Shown here in pieces: positions 47,396 to 60,388 of a stretch of 64,000 nucleotides of DNA (its first letter is position 1; every line of letters starts with the position of its first letter). A program made the position numbers and the translations under genes. The stretch is from NCBI GenBank assembly GCA_947488605.1, contig CANKZJ010000001.1:1-64000 (forward strand), read 5' to 3'. The notes beneath the pieces were generated by a model. The model was not told the DNA's origin and did no database searches. It saw nothing but the letters and a program-made list of their open reading frames with translations. This stretch comes from an uncultured Paracoccaceae bacterium (GTDB taxonomy: Bacteria; Pseudomonadota; Alphaproteobacteria; Rhodobacterales; Rhodobacteraceae).

Positions 47396-48222
47396 TTACG
47401 CGTTTTGCACCTTCGCCCACAGGGCCATTGCATCTTGGCCATGCGTATTCTGCGTTGACGGTATGGAAAGTCGCGGCTGAACATCACGGAACGGCACTTT
47501 TGCGGATCGAGGACACCGACAGCACGCGCGTACGCCCCAAATACGAGGCCAACATATACGAGGACCTTGCTTGGTTGGGTTTGCAATGGCCGACCCCGGT
47601 GCGTCGGCAGTCAGACCACACGTCTGATTATGACGCCGTATTAGCGCGGTTGGACGAGGACGGATTGACTTATCCTTGTGGGTGTACCCGGCGACAAATC
47701 ATCAACGCTGGTGCCGTGTCAGGCGCAGACGGTATGGTCTATCCGGGTACATGCAGCGCGCGCCGCATGGACAGTGCGGCGCCAATAGATGGGATCAGAT
47801 TGAATGTACAAAAGGCGCTTCAGTACATAACAACTGACCTTCGGTATACCGAGGCGGGTGGCAGTCAACCAAAGGAAATTCAGATACTTCCTGAGACAAT
47901 CATCAAGACAATTGGCGATCCGATCTTAAGGCGGAAAGACACAGGTGATCCGTCTTATCACCTTGCCTGTGTGCATGACGATGCTTTGCAAAATATAACC
48001 CAAGTGGTCCGCGGAAAAGACCTTGAGGGCCTCACACCAATCCATGTGCTTTTACAAAAACTGCTCGGGTATCCGACACCTATCTATCACCATCATGATT
48101 TGGTTTTGGACGATACTGGCAAAAGGCTTGCCAAAATCGATCACTCCAAAGCGCTCAGCAAATACCGCGATGAAGGTTGCACTCCGGGTGACATCAGGCA
48201 GATGATTGGTTTTACAGGTTAA
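47392..48222 (+). CDS. gluQ: Glutamyl-Q tRNA(Asp) synthetase
   Basis: Product of 276 residues starting at the GTG of 47392, which overlaps the stop of the methyltransferase gene. It is a shortened glutamyl-tRNA synthetase without the anticodon-binding domain: [18 protein letters not shown] (HIGH motif), zinc-site cysteines in YPCGCTR and YPGTCS, and a KMSKS-like KRLAKID near the end. It attaches glutamate to queuosine in tRNA(Asp). Its stop overlaps the convergent hisI gene by 4 bases. Confidence 0.93.
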   Translation: MITRFAPSPTGPLHLGHAYSALTVWKVAAEHHGTALLRIEDTDSTRVRPKYEANIYEDLAWLGLQWPTPVRRQSDHTSDYDAVLARLDEDGLTYPCGCTRRQIINAGAVSGADGMVYPGTCSARRMDSAAPIDGIRLNVQKALQYITTDLRYTEAGGSQPKEIQILPETIIKTIGDPILRRKDTGDPSYHLACVHDDALQNITQVVRGKDLEGLTPIHVLLQKLLGYPTPIYHHHDLVLDDTGKRLAKIDHSKALSKYRDEGCTPGDIRQMIGFTG

Positions 48223-48584
48223 TCCGCAGTCATAGGTGCCGCGATTTCGACCTCTTCTCCATCACGTATTTCGGTGTAGTAACAGGATCTGCGCCCCGTG
48301 TGACACGCCGGTCCGACCTGATTGACTGTGACCAATAGGCAATCACGGTCGCAATCGACGCGAAAGTCGACCAGCTCTTGTGTGTTGCCACTTGTGGCAC
48401 CCTTGATCCAAAACTCCTGTCGCGATCGCGACCAATAAGTTACGCGTCTTGTTGCAAGGGTTTGCGCGACGGCGTTGGCGTTCATCCACGCCATCATCAG
48501 CACTTCACCTGTCTTTGCATCCTGTGCAATCGCCGGGATCAGGCCTGCGTCATTATAGCGGAGCGTTGCGGGATCGAACGACAT
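48219..48584 (-). CDS. hisI: Phosphoribosyl-AMP cyclohydrolase
   Basis: Product of 121 residues from the ATG at 48584, with AAAGG upstream; a GTG at 48617 would add 11. It opens the purine ring of phosphoribosyl-AMP in the third step of histidine synthesis. Motifs are [32 protein letters not shown] and the zinc/magnesium site DCDRDCLLV with [13 protein letters not shown], all intact. It stands alone, without a fused HisE domain and away from other his genes in the window. Confidence 0.95.
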   Translation of the reverse strand: MSFDPATLRYNDAGLIPAIAQDAKTGEVLMMAWMNANAVAQTLATRRVTYWSRSRQEFWIKGATSGNTQELVDFRVDCDRDCLLVTVNQVGPACHTGRRSCYYTEIRDGEEVEIAAPMTAD

Positions 48585-48650
48585 ATCAAAAACCTTTGCA
48601 AGCGGAGCGGTCGGCACTATCTAATGAGGGACAGTGAAAAGGGCAACGTG

Positions 48651-49097
48651 ATGTCAGCGGAAAACGATCTGATCAAACTCTATTCGGCGCGCATTCTTGC
48701 GCTGGCCGCCGACATGCCACGCACACAGCGTCTGGCAAGCCCGCTCGCAAGCGCCAAGAAACGTGCACCGCTTTGCGGATCGACAGTCACCGTTGATGTG
48801 AATGTCGCCAATGGTGTGATCACCGATTATGGGCAGGACGTGAAAGCATGCGCCTTAGGACAAGCGGCCGCAGCCGTTGTTGGCGCAAATATCGTTGGCT
48901 TGACAGTGCAAGAGGTACAAGCTGGGCGTGATGCACTTTATGCGATGTTGAAATCGGACGGGCCTGTGCCGCCTGCCCCGTTTAGTGATCTAGAAGTCTT
49001 GCAACCCGCGAAAGACTACAAAAACCGCCATGCCTCGATCATGCTTGCCTTTGATGCAACGCTTGATGCGCTGCACACCAAACAAGCCAGCGCATAA
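48651..49097 (+). CDS. IscU/NifU-like iron-sulfur scaffold, degenerate
   Basis: Product of 148 residues. It has the general IscU fold: Cys42 in RAPLCGSTVTVDV and Cys68 in VKACALGQAAAAVVG. The third scaffold cysteine expected in a K-x-H-C motif is missing: the stretch reads KNRHASI (124-130), with Ala at the place of Cys. An ordinary IscU with three cysteines would hold a [2Fe-2S] cluster; this protein may be a carrier or a non-canonical scaffold. No iscS, sufB or hesB is adjacent. ATG 48651 is the first good start after the divergent hisI. Confidence 0.75.
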   Translation: MSAENDLIKLYSARILALAADMPRTQRLASPLASAKKRAPLCGSTVTVDVNVANGVITDYGQDVKACALGQAAAAVVGANIVGLTVQEVQAGRDALYAMLKSDGPVPPAPFSDLEVLQPAKDYKNRHASIMLAFDATLDALHTKQASA

Positions 49098-49134
49098 AAA
49101 AACCGCCGCGCATCCAGGGCAGGATGGCGGCGGT
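49096..49134 (-). terminator. Intrinsic terminator for the small membrane protein gene
   Basis: ACCGCCGCGCATCC (49102-49115) pairs with GGATGGCGGCGGT (49122-49134) with one bulged base. On the minus strand it is followed by seven Ts (A-run at 49096-49102). It is in the wrong orientation for the scaffold gene and right for the minus-strand small gene 145 bases away. Confidence 0.8.
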
Positions 49135-49278
49135 CAGGTAGAAAACGATCTGGGCCCGGTCCAGTGTTCCGTGGGGAGAGGCAAAACCCCCGCTAGGGAC
49201 GTCAGACAGGCAGGTCATCATGCATTGCATTCTTGGGACAGGGCAATGTGATAGACCGGGCCGGGATCGTCCGGCAAG

Positions 49279-49401
49279 TTAGATCAGCCCGGGCAAGGCC
49301 AATCCAACAATCAGCATGACCATCAAAGCAGCCACACCCAAAGCATCCGTTAAAATCGTGTCGCGTGATCGTGCGATTACGGATTTGATATCTTCTGCCA
49401 T
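49279..49401 (-). CDS. 40-residue single-segment membrane protein
   Basis: A short frame encodes 40 residues: a charged N-terminus (MAEDIKSVIARSRDTILTDA) and one hydrophobic segment LGVAALMVMLIVGLALPGLI at the C-terminus. GAGGG lies 9 bases before the ATG at 49401, a good ribosome site. The gene stands alone, with a minus-strand terminator about 145 bases downstream and no other minus-strand gene between. The predicted topology is a bitopic small membrane protein with cytoplasmic N-terminus. Its function is unknown; short proteins of this size are often missed. Confidence 0.65.
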   Translation of the reverse strand: MAEDIKSVIARSRDTILTDALGVAALMVMLIVGLALPGLI

Positions 49402-49504
49402 GGTTGCGTTCCCTCAATGTTCTGTTGCCACTTTGTTCTCATATCATTAACGCTGTGTAAAGAACTTTTGTGGAACATTTGAGAACATTTTGTGAAAAAT
49501 TGTG

Positions 49505-53787
<4,283 letters not shown>

Positions 53788-53846
53788 TTATGCGGGCTGT
53801 CCTTTGGCGTCCAGCGCCGAGTTGCGTTCTGGCTCGCTCTAATGGA

Positions 53847-54560
53847 TCATGCGCCGATAGCGATCTTATCGGGAACCGTCACAGGTTCCGGGTCACGCAG
53901 CACATAACCACGGCCCCAAACGGTCTCGATATGATTGTCACCTTGCGTGGCTTCGCTCAGTTTTTTACGCAGCTTGCAGATAAACACATCAATGATTTTT
54001 AGCTCCGGTTCATCCATGCCGCCATAAAGGTGGTTGAGGAACATCTCTTTCGTTAAAGTTGTGCCCTTACGCAGGCTCAGCAACTCAAGCATCTGATACT
54101 CTTTACCCGTTAAATGCACCGTGCTGCCCTCGACTTCGACAGTTTTGGCATCGAGGTTTACTGCAATCTGACCGGTCTGGATAATTGACTGCGCATGCCC
54201 CTTGGACCGCCGAATAATCGCATGAATACGCGCCACGAGTTCTTCGCGGTGGAAGGGTTTTGTCAGATAATCATCTGCCCCAAAACCAAAGCCTTTTAGC
54301 TTGCTTTCTGTCCCATCGTCCCCTGAAAGGATCAATATAGGCGTTTCAATGCGGCTCAATCGCAGCTGGCGCAGGACCTCGTGCCCATTCATGTCAGGCA
54401 GGTTGAGATCCAACAAGATCAGGTCGTAGTCGTACAGCTTCGCAAGATCGATCCCTTCTTCCCCCAAATCGGTCGCATAGACATTTAGATTTGCATGGGT
54501 CAGCATCAATTCAATGCTTTTTGAGGTCGTCGGGTCGTCTTCAATTAGCAAGACACGCAT
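53847..54560 (-). CDS. ctrA: Cell-cycle response regulator CtrA
   Basis: Product of 237 residues from the ATG at 54560; an upstream frame to 54617 adds 19 residues and is less likely. The receiver domain carries Asp51 in [13 protein letters not shown], the phosphorylation site, with acidic residues IEDD at 7-10 and Lys in [10 protein letters not shown]. The C-terminal OmpR-type winged helix includes [20 protein letters not shown] and [10 protein letters not shown]. In Rhodobacterales CtrA controls motility, competence and gene transfer agent genes and is not essential. Upstream on its strand is SciP, its known inhibitor family. A CtrA-like box lies at 54610-54624. Confidence 0.97.
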   Translation of the reverse strand: MRVLLIEDDPTTSKSIELMLTHANLNVYATDLGEEGIDLAKLYDYDLILLDLNLPDMNGHEVLRQLRLSRIETPILILSGDDGTESKLKGFGFGADDYLTKPFHREELVARIHAIIRRSKGHAQSIIQTGQIAVNLDAKTVEVEGSTVHLTGKEYQMLELLSLRKGTTLTKEMFLNHLYGGMDEPELKIIDVFICKLRKKLSEATQGDNHIETVWGRGYVLRDPEPVTVPDKIAIGA

Positions 54561-54609
54561 TCGGGTACTCCGCTCTGAGTTCGGTTGCGTTAACCTAGAT
54601 CGGGAATGG

Positions 54610-54624
54610 TTAATCACACGTTAC
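54610..54624. promoter_or_regulatory. CtrA-type box (TTAA-N7-TTAC)
   Basis: TTAA (54610-54613), 7 bases, then TTAC (54621-54624) differs by one base from the CtrA consensus TTAA-N7-TTAA. It lies about 50 bases upstream of the ctrA start, between ctrA and sciP, where autoregulation would be expected. Confidence 0.5.
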
Positions 54625-54651
54625 CATACGCATCAAAATACAAATAACAAT

Positions 54652-54930
54652 CTATGGTTGTCTGTATCGTTGCAAAGCTGTTGCTTTTAGTGCAGCCTCA
54701 CCATGCAGACCGACAGCATTTTCCCACTCCGAGAACTCCTCGTCCGACAGCTTGTAACGCTCTAACGCCTCTGTGCGTAAGATTAGCCCGGCACTCACCG
54801 CCCGGACAACGGCGGCTTTGCGCGATGCAACCCACCGTTTTGTTGTCTCACCGGGCAAGTCTGCCCTTGTCATAATCGACCCATCCGGCAACGTCACAGA
54901 ACGCGGCCCCTCCACTTTTCTTAGGTACAT
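54652..54930 (-). CDS. sciP: CtrA inhibitor SciP (DUF1153)
   Basis: Product of 92 residues matching DUF1153/SciP: it starts MYLRKVEGPRSVTLPDGSIM and has TRADLPGETTKRWVASRKAA, then a helical half with ERYKLSDEEFSEWENAV. In Caulobacter SciP binds CtrA and blocks activation of CtrA target promoters. Here it sits directly upstream of ctrA on the same strand, separated by 91 bases, so the two may be transcribed together or share control. The length is exactly that of the family. Confidence 0.92.
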   Translation of the reverse strand: MYLRKVEGPRSVTLPDGSIMTRADLPGETTKRWVASRKAAVVRAVSAGLILRTEALERYKLSDEEFSEWENAVGLHGEAALKATALQRYRQP

Positions 54931-55000
54931 GTCACACCCCTTTCTTTCACTCCGGGGGTATTTATGCCGCTAAGGACTTAATGATCCGTATAGCTACCTC

Positions 55001-55028
55001 TTGAGAGTACGTTGCATTTTCCTATATT
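55001..55028 (+). promoter_or_regulatory. Probable mnmA promoter
   Basis: TTGAGA (55001-55006) and TATATT (55023-55028) are separated by 16 bases, giving a start near 55035, about 26 bases before the mnmA ATG. Consensus match is good for a housekeeping sigma factor. Confidence 0.5.
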
Positions 55029-55060
55029 GCGCAACAAACCCGTCATTTCTGGAAACGCCC

Positions 55061-56206
55061 ATGTCACTCGATTCGCCGCTGAATTCTCTCGGCTTTGCCA
55101 AGCCACCTGCGCAGACACGCGTCGTTGTTGCGATGTCGGGTGGTGTTGATAGCTCTGTTGTGGCCGCCAAACTGGCGGAAGAAGGGTACGATGTCGTTGG
55201 TGTGACGCTCCAGCTTTATGATCATGGCGCGGCACTTGCCAAGAAAGGCGCTTGTTGTGCCGGACGTGATATCCATGATGCGCGCCGCGTTGCCGAAGAG
55301 ATGGGATTCCCACATTACGTGCTGGATTACGAAAATACGTTTCGCGAAGCCGTCATGGACGAATTCGCCGACAGCTATCTGGGTGGTGCGACGCCGGTGC
55401 CCTGCATCCGCTGCAACGAACGGGTGAAGTTCAAGGATTTGTTAGAGACAGCCAAAGACCTCGATGCCGATTGCATGGCAACGGGCCATTACATTCAACG
55501 CAAGATGGGTGATGCCGGGGCAGAATTGCACTCGGCTGCTGACCCGAGCAAAGATCAAAGCTATTTTCTGTTCTCAACCACGCAAGAACAGTTGGATTAT
55601 CTGAGGTTTCCGTTGGGGCATCACGCCTCGAAAGATGAAACACGCGCACTCGCTGGCAAATATGGGTTAAGCGTCGCGGACAAGCCCGACAGCCAAGACA
55701 TCTGTTTTGTGCCCAACGGTGATTATGCGGCAGTGATCGAAAAACTGCGACCAGGTGCGGCAGAGCCGGGTGATATCGTTGATGTCGACGGCAATGTCTT
55801 GGGCAGCCACAAGGGTGTGATCCATTATACGATCGGTCAACGCCGTGGTTTGGGCATTGGTGGATTGGCTGATCCGCTTTATGTCGTCAGATTGGATGTG
55901 AACACCAAACAAGTGATCGTTGGGCCCCGCACATTGCTGGCCACGCGCCGTGTCCCAATTCGCGAGATCAACTGGCTTGGTGACGGGAACCTGATGGATA
56001 TGGGCGAGCGACAAATTGCTGTGCGTGTGCGCTCGACCCGGCCACCAACCGACGCGGTCTTACGCCCTATATCTGACACCGAGGCAGAGGTAGAGTTACT
56101 GGTTGCAGAACAAGGCGTGTCTCCCGGTCAGGCTTGCGTCTTTTATGATCCGGACAGTTCGCGCGTGCTTGGTGGCGGTTGGATCTGGCGTGGTTCATCT
56201 GACTGA
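55061..56206 (+). CDS. mnmA: tRNA-specific 2-thiouridylase
   Basis: Product of 381 residues from ATG 55061; a longer reading from 55001 would include the promoter and is rejected. MnmA makes 2-thiouridine at position 34 of Lys, Glu and Gln tRNAs. The PP-loop motif [17 protein letters not shown], the redox cysteines (KKGACCAGR and [11 protein letters not shown]), CFVPNGDY and the C-terminal beta-barrel region are visible. Sulfur relay partners are not in the window. Confidence 0.96.
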   Translation: MSLDSPLNSLGFAKPPAQTRVVVAMSGGVDSSVVAAKLAEEGYDVVGVTLQLYDHGAALAKKGACCAGRDIHDARRVAEEMGFPHYVLDYENTFREAVMDEFADSYLGGATPVPCIRCNERVKFKDLLETAKDLDADCMATGHYIQRKMGDAGAELHSAADPSKDQSYFLFSTTQEQLDYLRFPLGHHASKDETRALAGKYGLSVADKPDSQDICFVPNGDYAAVIEKLRPGAAEPGDIVDVDGNVLGSHKGVIHYTIGQRRGLGIGGLADPLYVVRLDVNTKQVIVGPRTLLATRRVPIREINWLGDGNLMDMGERQIAVRVRSTRPPTDAVLRPISDTEAEVELLVAEQGVSPGQACVFYDPDSSRVLGGGWIWRGSSD

Positions 56207-56311
56207 AGTCTATCCAAAAGGATATGTTCAGTCGCCGAATTGGTCTTCCTATGGTGCAGTACTTTCGATCTGATGTGAAAGAAAGCATCGCACGCCAGAC
56301 ATGGAGCAATT

Positions 56312-57403
56312 ATGCCAACAACATTTAACGTTTTCCAACTTGGCCTGCTTGCCGATATGGACACGACCGAAGGAAACAGCGTCGCAGAAAACGCGTCTGA
56401 CCTGGTTGGTTTAAGTTTTGGCACATTGGGCGACCCGCTTTTGAACAATGTGGCGTCGCTCTCGCCCGGAAGCACGGGTTATACGGGCGGCACAACAACC
56501 GCCTACGACCAAGATAACAGCCCAGCAGAGAGCTTTCGGATTGATGGTGGCGCTGATCAAGTCTTCGATTCGGCGGCGATCTTCAACGCGACAATCACCT
56601 ATGTAAACGGATCAACAGCCACAGTGACGGCCGTTATTTTTCAAGACACGGCAGGTAACACCTACTTTGCGCCAGAATTCTCCGAGAACGCTGACCAGGA
56701 CACCCTTGAGGCAGGAACCATTAGAACCTTGTCGCTCGACTCGCTGAACGGCAATTCATTTTCCGGGCTTTCTGGGAACCGGCAAACTTGGAACATTGTC
56801 GCCTGTTATGTTGCTGGGACCGCGATCAAAACACCGCTGGGTGACACAGCGATTGAACATCTAAAAGTCGGTGATCACGTCGTCACCAAAGACCATGGCG
56901 CACAACCTATCCGCTGGATCGGGCAAAGCACTGTACCAGCTACCGGAAAATTGGCCCCCGTGCGTATCGCTGCAGGGGCGCTGGGCCACAACTATCCTAC
57001 CCGCGACCTGCTGGTTTCACGGCAACACCGCATGCTCGTCGCATCACGAGTATGTGAGCGCATGTTCGGCGACACCGAGATTTTGGTGCCTGCGATCAAA
57101 CTCACATCGCTGCCCGGCATTTATGTTGAAGAGCGTGACACGCCGGTCGTTTATTTCCACCTAATGACAGATGCACACGAGGTGATTTTTGCCGAAGGCG
57201 CGCCAAGCGAAACGCTTTTGACAGGCCCGAATGCCGTGGAAGCGCTCAGTTCCGAGGCACTTGCCGAGCTTGAGGCGATCTTTCCGCATGTGTTGGAGCA
57301 AACACCAAAACCCGCGCGCCAAATCCACCGCAACAAGCGCGTCGAAACACTTTTGGCGCGGCATCAGCGCAATAAAATTCCGGTTCTTCGCGAGGCGCCG
57401 TAA
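56312..57403 (+). CDS. Hint-domain protein with beta-rich N-terminal region
   Basis: Product of 363 residues, ribosome site GGAG 6 bases before the ATG. The first 160 residues are Gly/Thr/Asn-rich and strand-like (FDSAAIFNATITYVNGSTAT), a possible surface or secreted domain of unknown family. A Hint domain starts at Cys165: CYVAGTAIKTPLGDTAIEHL, VGDHVVTKDHGAQPIRWIG, then LVSRQHRMLV. A basic tail (QIHRNKRVETLLARHQRNK) ends the chain. It shares the C-terminal domain type with the protein at 35877-36692. Self-cleavage would separate the N-terminal region; not proven. No signal peptide is evident, so export by a type I route is an open possibility. Confidence 0.85.
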   Translation: MPTTFNVFQLGLLADMDTTEGNSVAENASDLVGLSFGTLGDPLLNNVASLSPGSTGYTGGTTTAYDQDNSPAESFRIDGGADQVFDSAAIFNATITYVNGSTATVTAVIFQDTAGNTYFAPEFSENADQDTLEAGTIRTLSLDSLNGNSFSGLSGNRQTWNIVACYVAGTAIKTPLGDTAIEHLKVGDHVVTKDHGAQPIRWIGQSTVPATGKLAPVRIAAGALGHNYPTRDLLVSRQHRMLVASRVCERMFGDTEILVPAIKLTSLPGIYVEERDTPVVYFHLMTDAHEVIFAEGAPSETLLTGPNAVEALSSEALAELEAIFPHVLEQTPKPARQIHRNKRVETLLARHQRNKIPVLREAP

Positions 57404-57525
57404 TGTTTCAATCCGCGGTATCGGGCTTGCAATGAAAGGTCACAGTTCTGTGTGACCACTAGCTTTCGGCACGGTGTTTGCCCCATCTGGGATCAACGAA
57501 ACGCAACCCGACCCAGGAGGACACC

Positions 57526-57984
57526 ATGTCACTTACCCGCCGTCACCTGCTGACCTTAGCCATCGCCGCCCCGGCCGCCGTCGCATTTGCACCCGCTGCA
57601 ATAGCCGCCACACCAGAAGTCTACGCCGAAGACGGTATCGCCATCGACGGAACCGACGCTGTTGCCTACTTCACCGAAGGCAAACCTGTGGTTGGTGACG
57701 CGGCTTTCACACATGACTACATGGGCGCCACGTGGCGATTTTCATCAGAAGAAAACCGCGATCTTTTCACAGCAGACCCTGCCGCCTATGCCCCACAATA
57801 CGGTGGTTATTGCGCGTTTGCTGTAAGCCGCGGTGGCACCGCCAGCACCGTGCCAGAGGCATGGCGTATTGTAGATGATAAGCTATATCTGAACTTTTCG
57901 CTTAGGGTGCAGGGGTTCTGGTTGGAAGATGTGCCGGGCAACATTGCCAAGGCAGATGCCAATTGGCCCGATGTTCTAGCCTAA
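57526..57984 (+). CDS. Secreted YHS-domain protein (first of tandem pair)
   Basis: Product of 152 residues. The N-terminus SLTRRHLLTLAIAAPAAVAF is a twin-arginine-like signal ending near AIAA (about residue 27). The YHS domain follows, with VYAEDGIAIDGTDAVAYFTE, FTHDYMGATWRFSS and the invariant YGGYCAFAVS. YHS domains usually bind metal such as copper or occur in metal-handling proteins. A well-placed AGGAGG precedes the ATG. It is the first of two adjacent copies with the same length and layout; identity is high across the YHS core. Confidence 0.8.
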   Translation: MSLTRRHLLTLAIAAPAAVAFAPAAIAATPEVYAEDGIAIDGTDAVAYFTEGKPVVGDAAFTHDYMGATWRFSSEENRDLFTADPAAYAPQYGGYCAFAVSRGGTASTVPEAWRIVDDKLYLNFSLRVQGFWLEDVPGNIAKADANWPDVLA

Positions 57985-58059
57985 GTTGAACACGACGCAC
58001 AAAGGCTAGCCGTTTCCTGCTGACCTTTGCAACCCGCACGACCTTTGGAGTTTGATGAA

Positions 58060-58518
58060 ATGATCCTGTCTCGCCGCTCACTGTTATCCATTGCCATTGC
58101 CGCCCCTGTTGTTGCAACCCTGCCCCTGCTTGCTGTGGCCGCGACACCCGAAGTGTATAACGACGGCGGGATTGCCGTGGATGGATCTGACGTGGTTGCA
58201 TATTTCACCGAAGGTCGACCAATCGCCGGCAATGAGGCCATTACCCACGACTACATGGGCGTGATATGGCAGTTCTCATCCACCGAAAACCGCGACCTTT
58301 TTGCGGCTAATCCCGAAGCCTATGCACCGCAATACGGCGGCTACTGTGCCTTTGCGGTCAGCCAAGGCTACACTGCATCCACTGTACCTGAGGCTTGGAG
58401 CATCGTGGACGACAAGCTCTATCTTAACTTCTCGACCAGCGTGCGCCGCCGTTGGGAGCGTGATATTCCGGGGCATATTATGGCCGCTGACGCGAACTGG
58501 CCAAGCGTACTCGCCTAA
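58060..58518 (+). CDS. Secreted YHS-domain protein (second of tandem pair)
   Basis: Product of 152 residues from the ATG at 58060; an upstream start at 58027 would add 11. It matches the preceding gene in length and in the order of all main motifs: RRSLLSIAIAAPVVA signal, VYNDGGIAVDGSDVVAYFTE, ITHDYMGVIWQFSS, YGGYCAFAVSQGYTASTVPE and a final ANWPSVLA. This is a recent tandem duplication or a maintained pair. The copies differ mainly in the signal peptide and near the C-terminus (VRRRWERD here, LRVQGFWLED there). The function is unproven. Confidence 0.8.
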   Translation: MILSRRSLLSIAIAAPVVATLPLLAVAATPEVYNDGGIAVDGSDVVAYFTEGRPIAGNEAITHDYMGVIWQFSSTENRDLFAANPEAYAPQYGGYCAFAVSQGYTASTVPEAWSIVDDKLYLNFSTSVRRRWERDIPGHIMAADANWPSVLA

Positions 58519-58566
58519 GTTACGCAAAAAAGAACTGGCGATTCTTGTAGTCGCCAGTTACGCAAA
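58519..58566. repeat. Hairpin flanked by a direct repeat after the YHS pair
   Basis: AACTGGCGA (58533-58541) and TCGCCAGTT (58551-58559) form a perfect 9-base stem with a 9-base loop. GTTACGCAAA occurs at 58519-58528 and 58557-58566, flanking it. On the minus strand the stem is followed by six Ts, so it would act as an intrinsic terminator for minus-strand transcription; no minus-strand gene is nearby. On the plus strand no T-run follows. Its role is unclear. Confidence 0.5.
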
Positions 58567-58570
58567 CGCC

Positions 58571-59434
58571 ATGATTTATGCATCCGCTTCCGAATGGCGC
58601 AACGCCCCGCAGAAACGTGTTTTGCTGTTTGCTATGTCTGGCTTGGGTAAGACGTATTTGTCGAACATGCTGCGCGCGCAGGGTGACTGGTTCCACTACT
58701 CAATCGATTACCGCATTGGGACGCGCTACATGGGCGAGCTGATTGCGGACAACGCCAAGCGCGAAGCGATGAAAGTGCCGTTCTTACGTGACCTTTTGCG
58801 GTCGGACAGCATATATATTGGCTCAAACATCTCGTTCAATGATCTGCGGCCGATGTCGTCCTATCTGGGCAAACCCGGTGACCCTGATCTGGGTGGGTTG
58901 CCGTGGGATGAATACACCCGTCGTCAGGACCAGTTTCAACAAGCCGAAATCGCGGCACTACATGACACCGGACACTTTATTGAGCGGTCGAGCAGGCTTT
59001 ATCAGTATCCACATTTTGTATGTGATACCGGCGGGTCAATTTGCGAATGGGTCGATGTGAATGACCCGGATGACGCCATTATGACCGATCTGGCAGCGAA
59101 AACCTTAATGGTCTGGATCGAAGGCACAGATGAGCACACGGCGGAATTGGTCCGGCGGTTTGACCAAGAACCCAAGCCAATGTCGTATGATCCGGTGTTT
59201 CTGCTCAATACATGGAATGCTTATCTGGCCGAATTCAATGTGGCCCCTGACAAGGTAAACCCGGATGATTTCATCCGCTGGGCCTTTGCCAAAGCGCTGG
59301 CGCACCGTCAGCCGCGTTACAAGGCTATGGCCGATAAATGGGGCATCACAGTCCCGCAGCACGCCGTGGAAAAGGTTAAAGATACGGAGGGCTTTGTCAG
59401 CATGATCGCTGACGCCCTTGAGATGCGCAGCTAA
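58571..59434 (+). CDS. P-loop ATPase-like protein upstream of metA
   Basis: Product of 287 residues from the ATG at 58571; a longer frame from 58301 would run through the second YHS gene and is rejected. It has a Walker A-like VLLFAMSGLGKTYLSNML near residue 18 and a possible acidic Walker B in FVCDTGGSICEW. The rest is soluble, with helical stretches. It is separated by only 36 bases from metA on the same strand, so it is probably in that operon. The family is not recognised by me. It could be a regulatory or chaperone-like nucleotidase. Confidence 0.6.
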   Translation: MIYASASEWRNAPQKRVLLFAMSGLGKTYLSNMLRAQGDWFHYSIDYRIGTRYMGELIADNAKREAMKVPFLRDLLRSDSIYIGSNISFNDLRPMSSYLGKPGDPDLGGLPWDEYTRRQDQFQQAEIAALHDTGHFIERSSRLYQYPHFVCDTGGSICEWVDVNDPDDAIMTDLAAKTLMVWIEGTDEHTAELVRRFDQEPKPMSYDPVFLLNTWNAYLAEFNVAPDKVNPDDFIRWAFAKALAHRQPRYKAMADKWGITVPQHAVEKVKDTEGFVSMIADALEMRS

Positions 59435-59470
59435 GCCGCCTATCTCTGCCCTCCTATCAGGAATTGTCCC

Positions 59471-60388
59471 ATGCCTATTAAACTACCCGCCGCCCTGCCC
59501 GCCTATGACGTTTTATCGAACGAAGGCGTTATGGTGCTTGATGAAGACGCAGCCGCCCGTCAGGACATCCGCCCGTTGCGGATTGCGTTGCTGAACCTGA
59601 TGCCCAAGAAAATCCAGACCGAAAACCAGTTCGCCCGTCTGATCGGCGCGACGCCCTTGCAGATCGAATTGTCCTTGGTACGGATGTCCGAGCATCAGAC
59701 CAGGAACACCGCAGCCGAGCATATGGCAGAGTTCTACCGTCCATTTTCGGAAATTAAGGACGAAAAGTTTGATGGGCTGATCATCACAGGCGCTCCGATC
59801 GAGCATCTTCCATTTGAGGATGTAACGTATTGGGACGAACTAACGCAGGTCTTTGACTGGACCCAAACCAACGTACATTCCACCTTTGGTGTGTGTTGGG
59901 GCGGCATGGCGATGATCAACTATTTCCATGGCGTGCAAAAACACATCCTTGAACGCAAGGCATTTGGTTGCTTCCGGCATGTCAACAAAGAGCCAGCATC
60001 ACCTTATTTGCGCGGGTTCTCGGATGATTGCGTCATCCCTGTAAGCCGCTGGACGGAGATGCGGCAAGACGAGATCGACGCCAGTGGTGCGTTGAAAACA
60101 CTCATCACCAGCGATGATGCCGGACCTGCGTTGGTCGAGGATAAAGCGCATCGCGCGCTCTATATCTTCAACCACTTTGAATATGACAGCGGCACGCTGA
60201 AGCAGGAATATGACCGTGATATCGGCAATGGAACGCCGATAAACGTGCCAATGAACTACTATCCGGGTGATGACCCAACGGAACAACCTCAAAATAGGTG
60301 GAGAAGCCACGCGCATCTCCTATATGGAAACTGGATTAACGAGATATACCAGACCACCCATTTTGAGTTGGATAAAATTGGCAGTTAA
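59471..60388 (+). CDS. metA: Homoserine O-acyltransferase (MetA), acetyl-type residue
   Basis: Product of 305 residues, the normal MetA length. It acylates homoserine at the start of methionine synthesis. The catalytic Cys142 lies in [10 protein letters not shown], with a later HFEYDSGTL providing the His and Glu. Residue 111 is Glu ([12 protein letters not shown]); in characterised MetA enzymes Glu at this position selects acetyl-CoA and Gly selects succinyl-CoA. O-acetylhomoserine is therefore the likely product. The 3' end overlaps the hydrolase gene downstream by about 65 bases. Confidence 0.93.
   Translation: MPIKLPAALPAYDVLSNEGVMVLDEDAAARQDIRPLRIALLNLMPKKIQTENQFARLIGATPLQIELSLVRMSEHQTRNTAAEHMAEFYRPFSEIKDEKFDGLIITGAPIEHLPFEDVTYWDELTQVFDWTQTNVHSTFGVCWGGMAMINYFHGVQKHILERKAFGCFRHVNKEPASPYLRGFSDDCVIPVSRWTEMRQDEIDASGALKTLITSDDAGPALVEDKAHRALYIFNHFEYDSGTLKQEYDRDIGNGTPINVPMNYYPGDDPTEQPQNRWRSHAHLLYGNWINEIYQTTHFELDKIGS

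Noticed and set aside
48378-48650. N-terminal extension of the IscU-like protein
   Set aside because: It would run through hisI on the opposite strand; the ATG at 48651 gives the full family length.
59435-59470. SAM riboswitch ahead of metA
   Set aside because: The gap is only 36 bases and does not contain the conserved core; the next upstream gap (58519-58570) has a simple hairpin.
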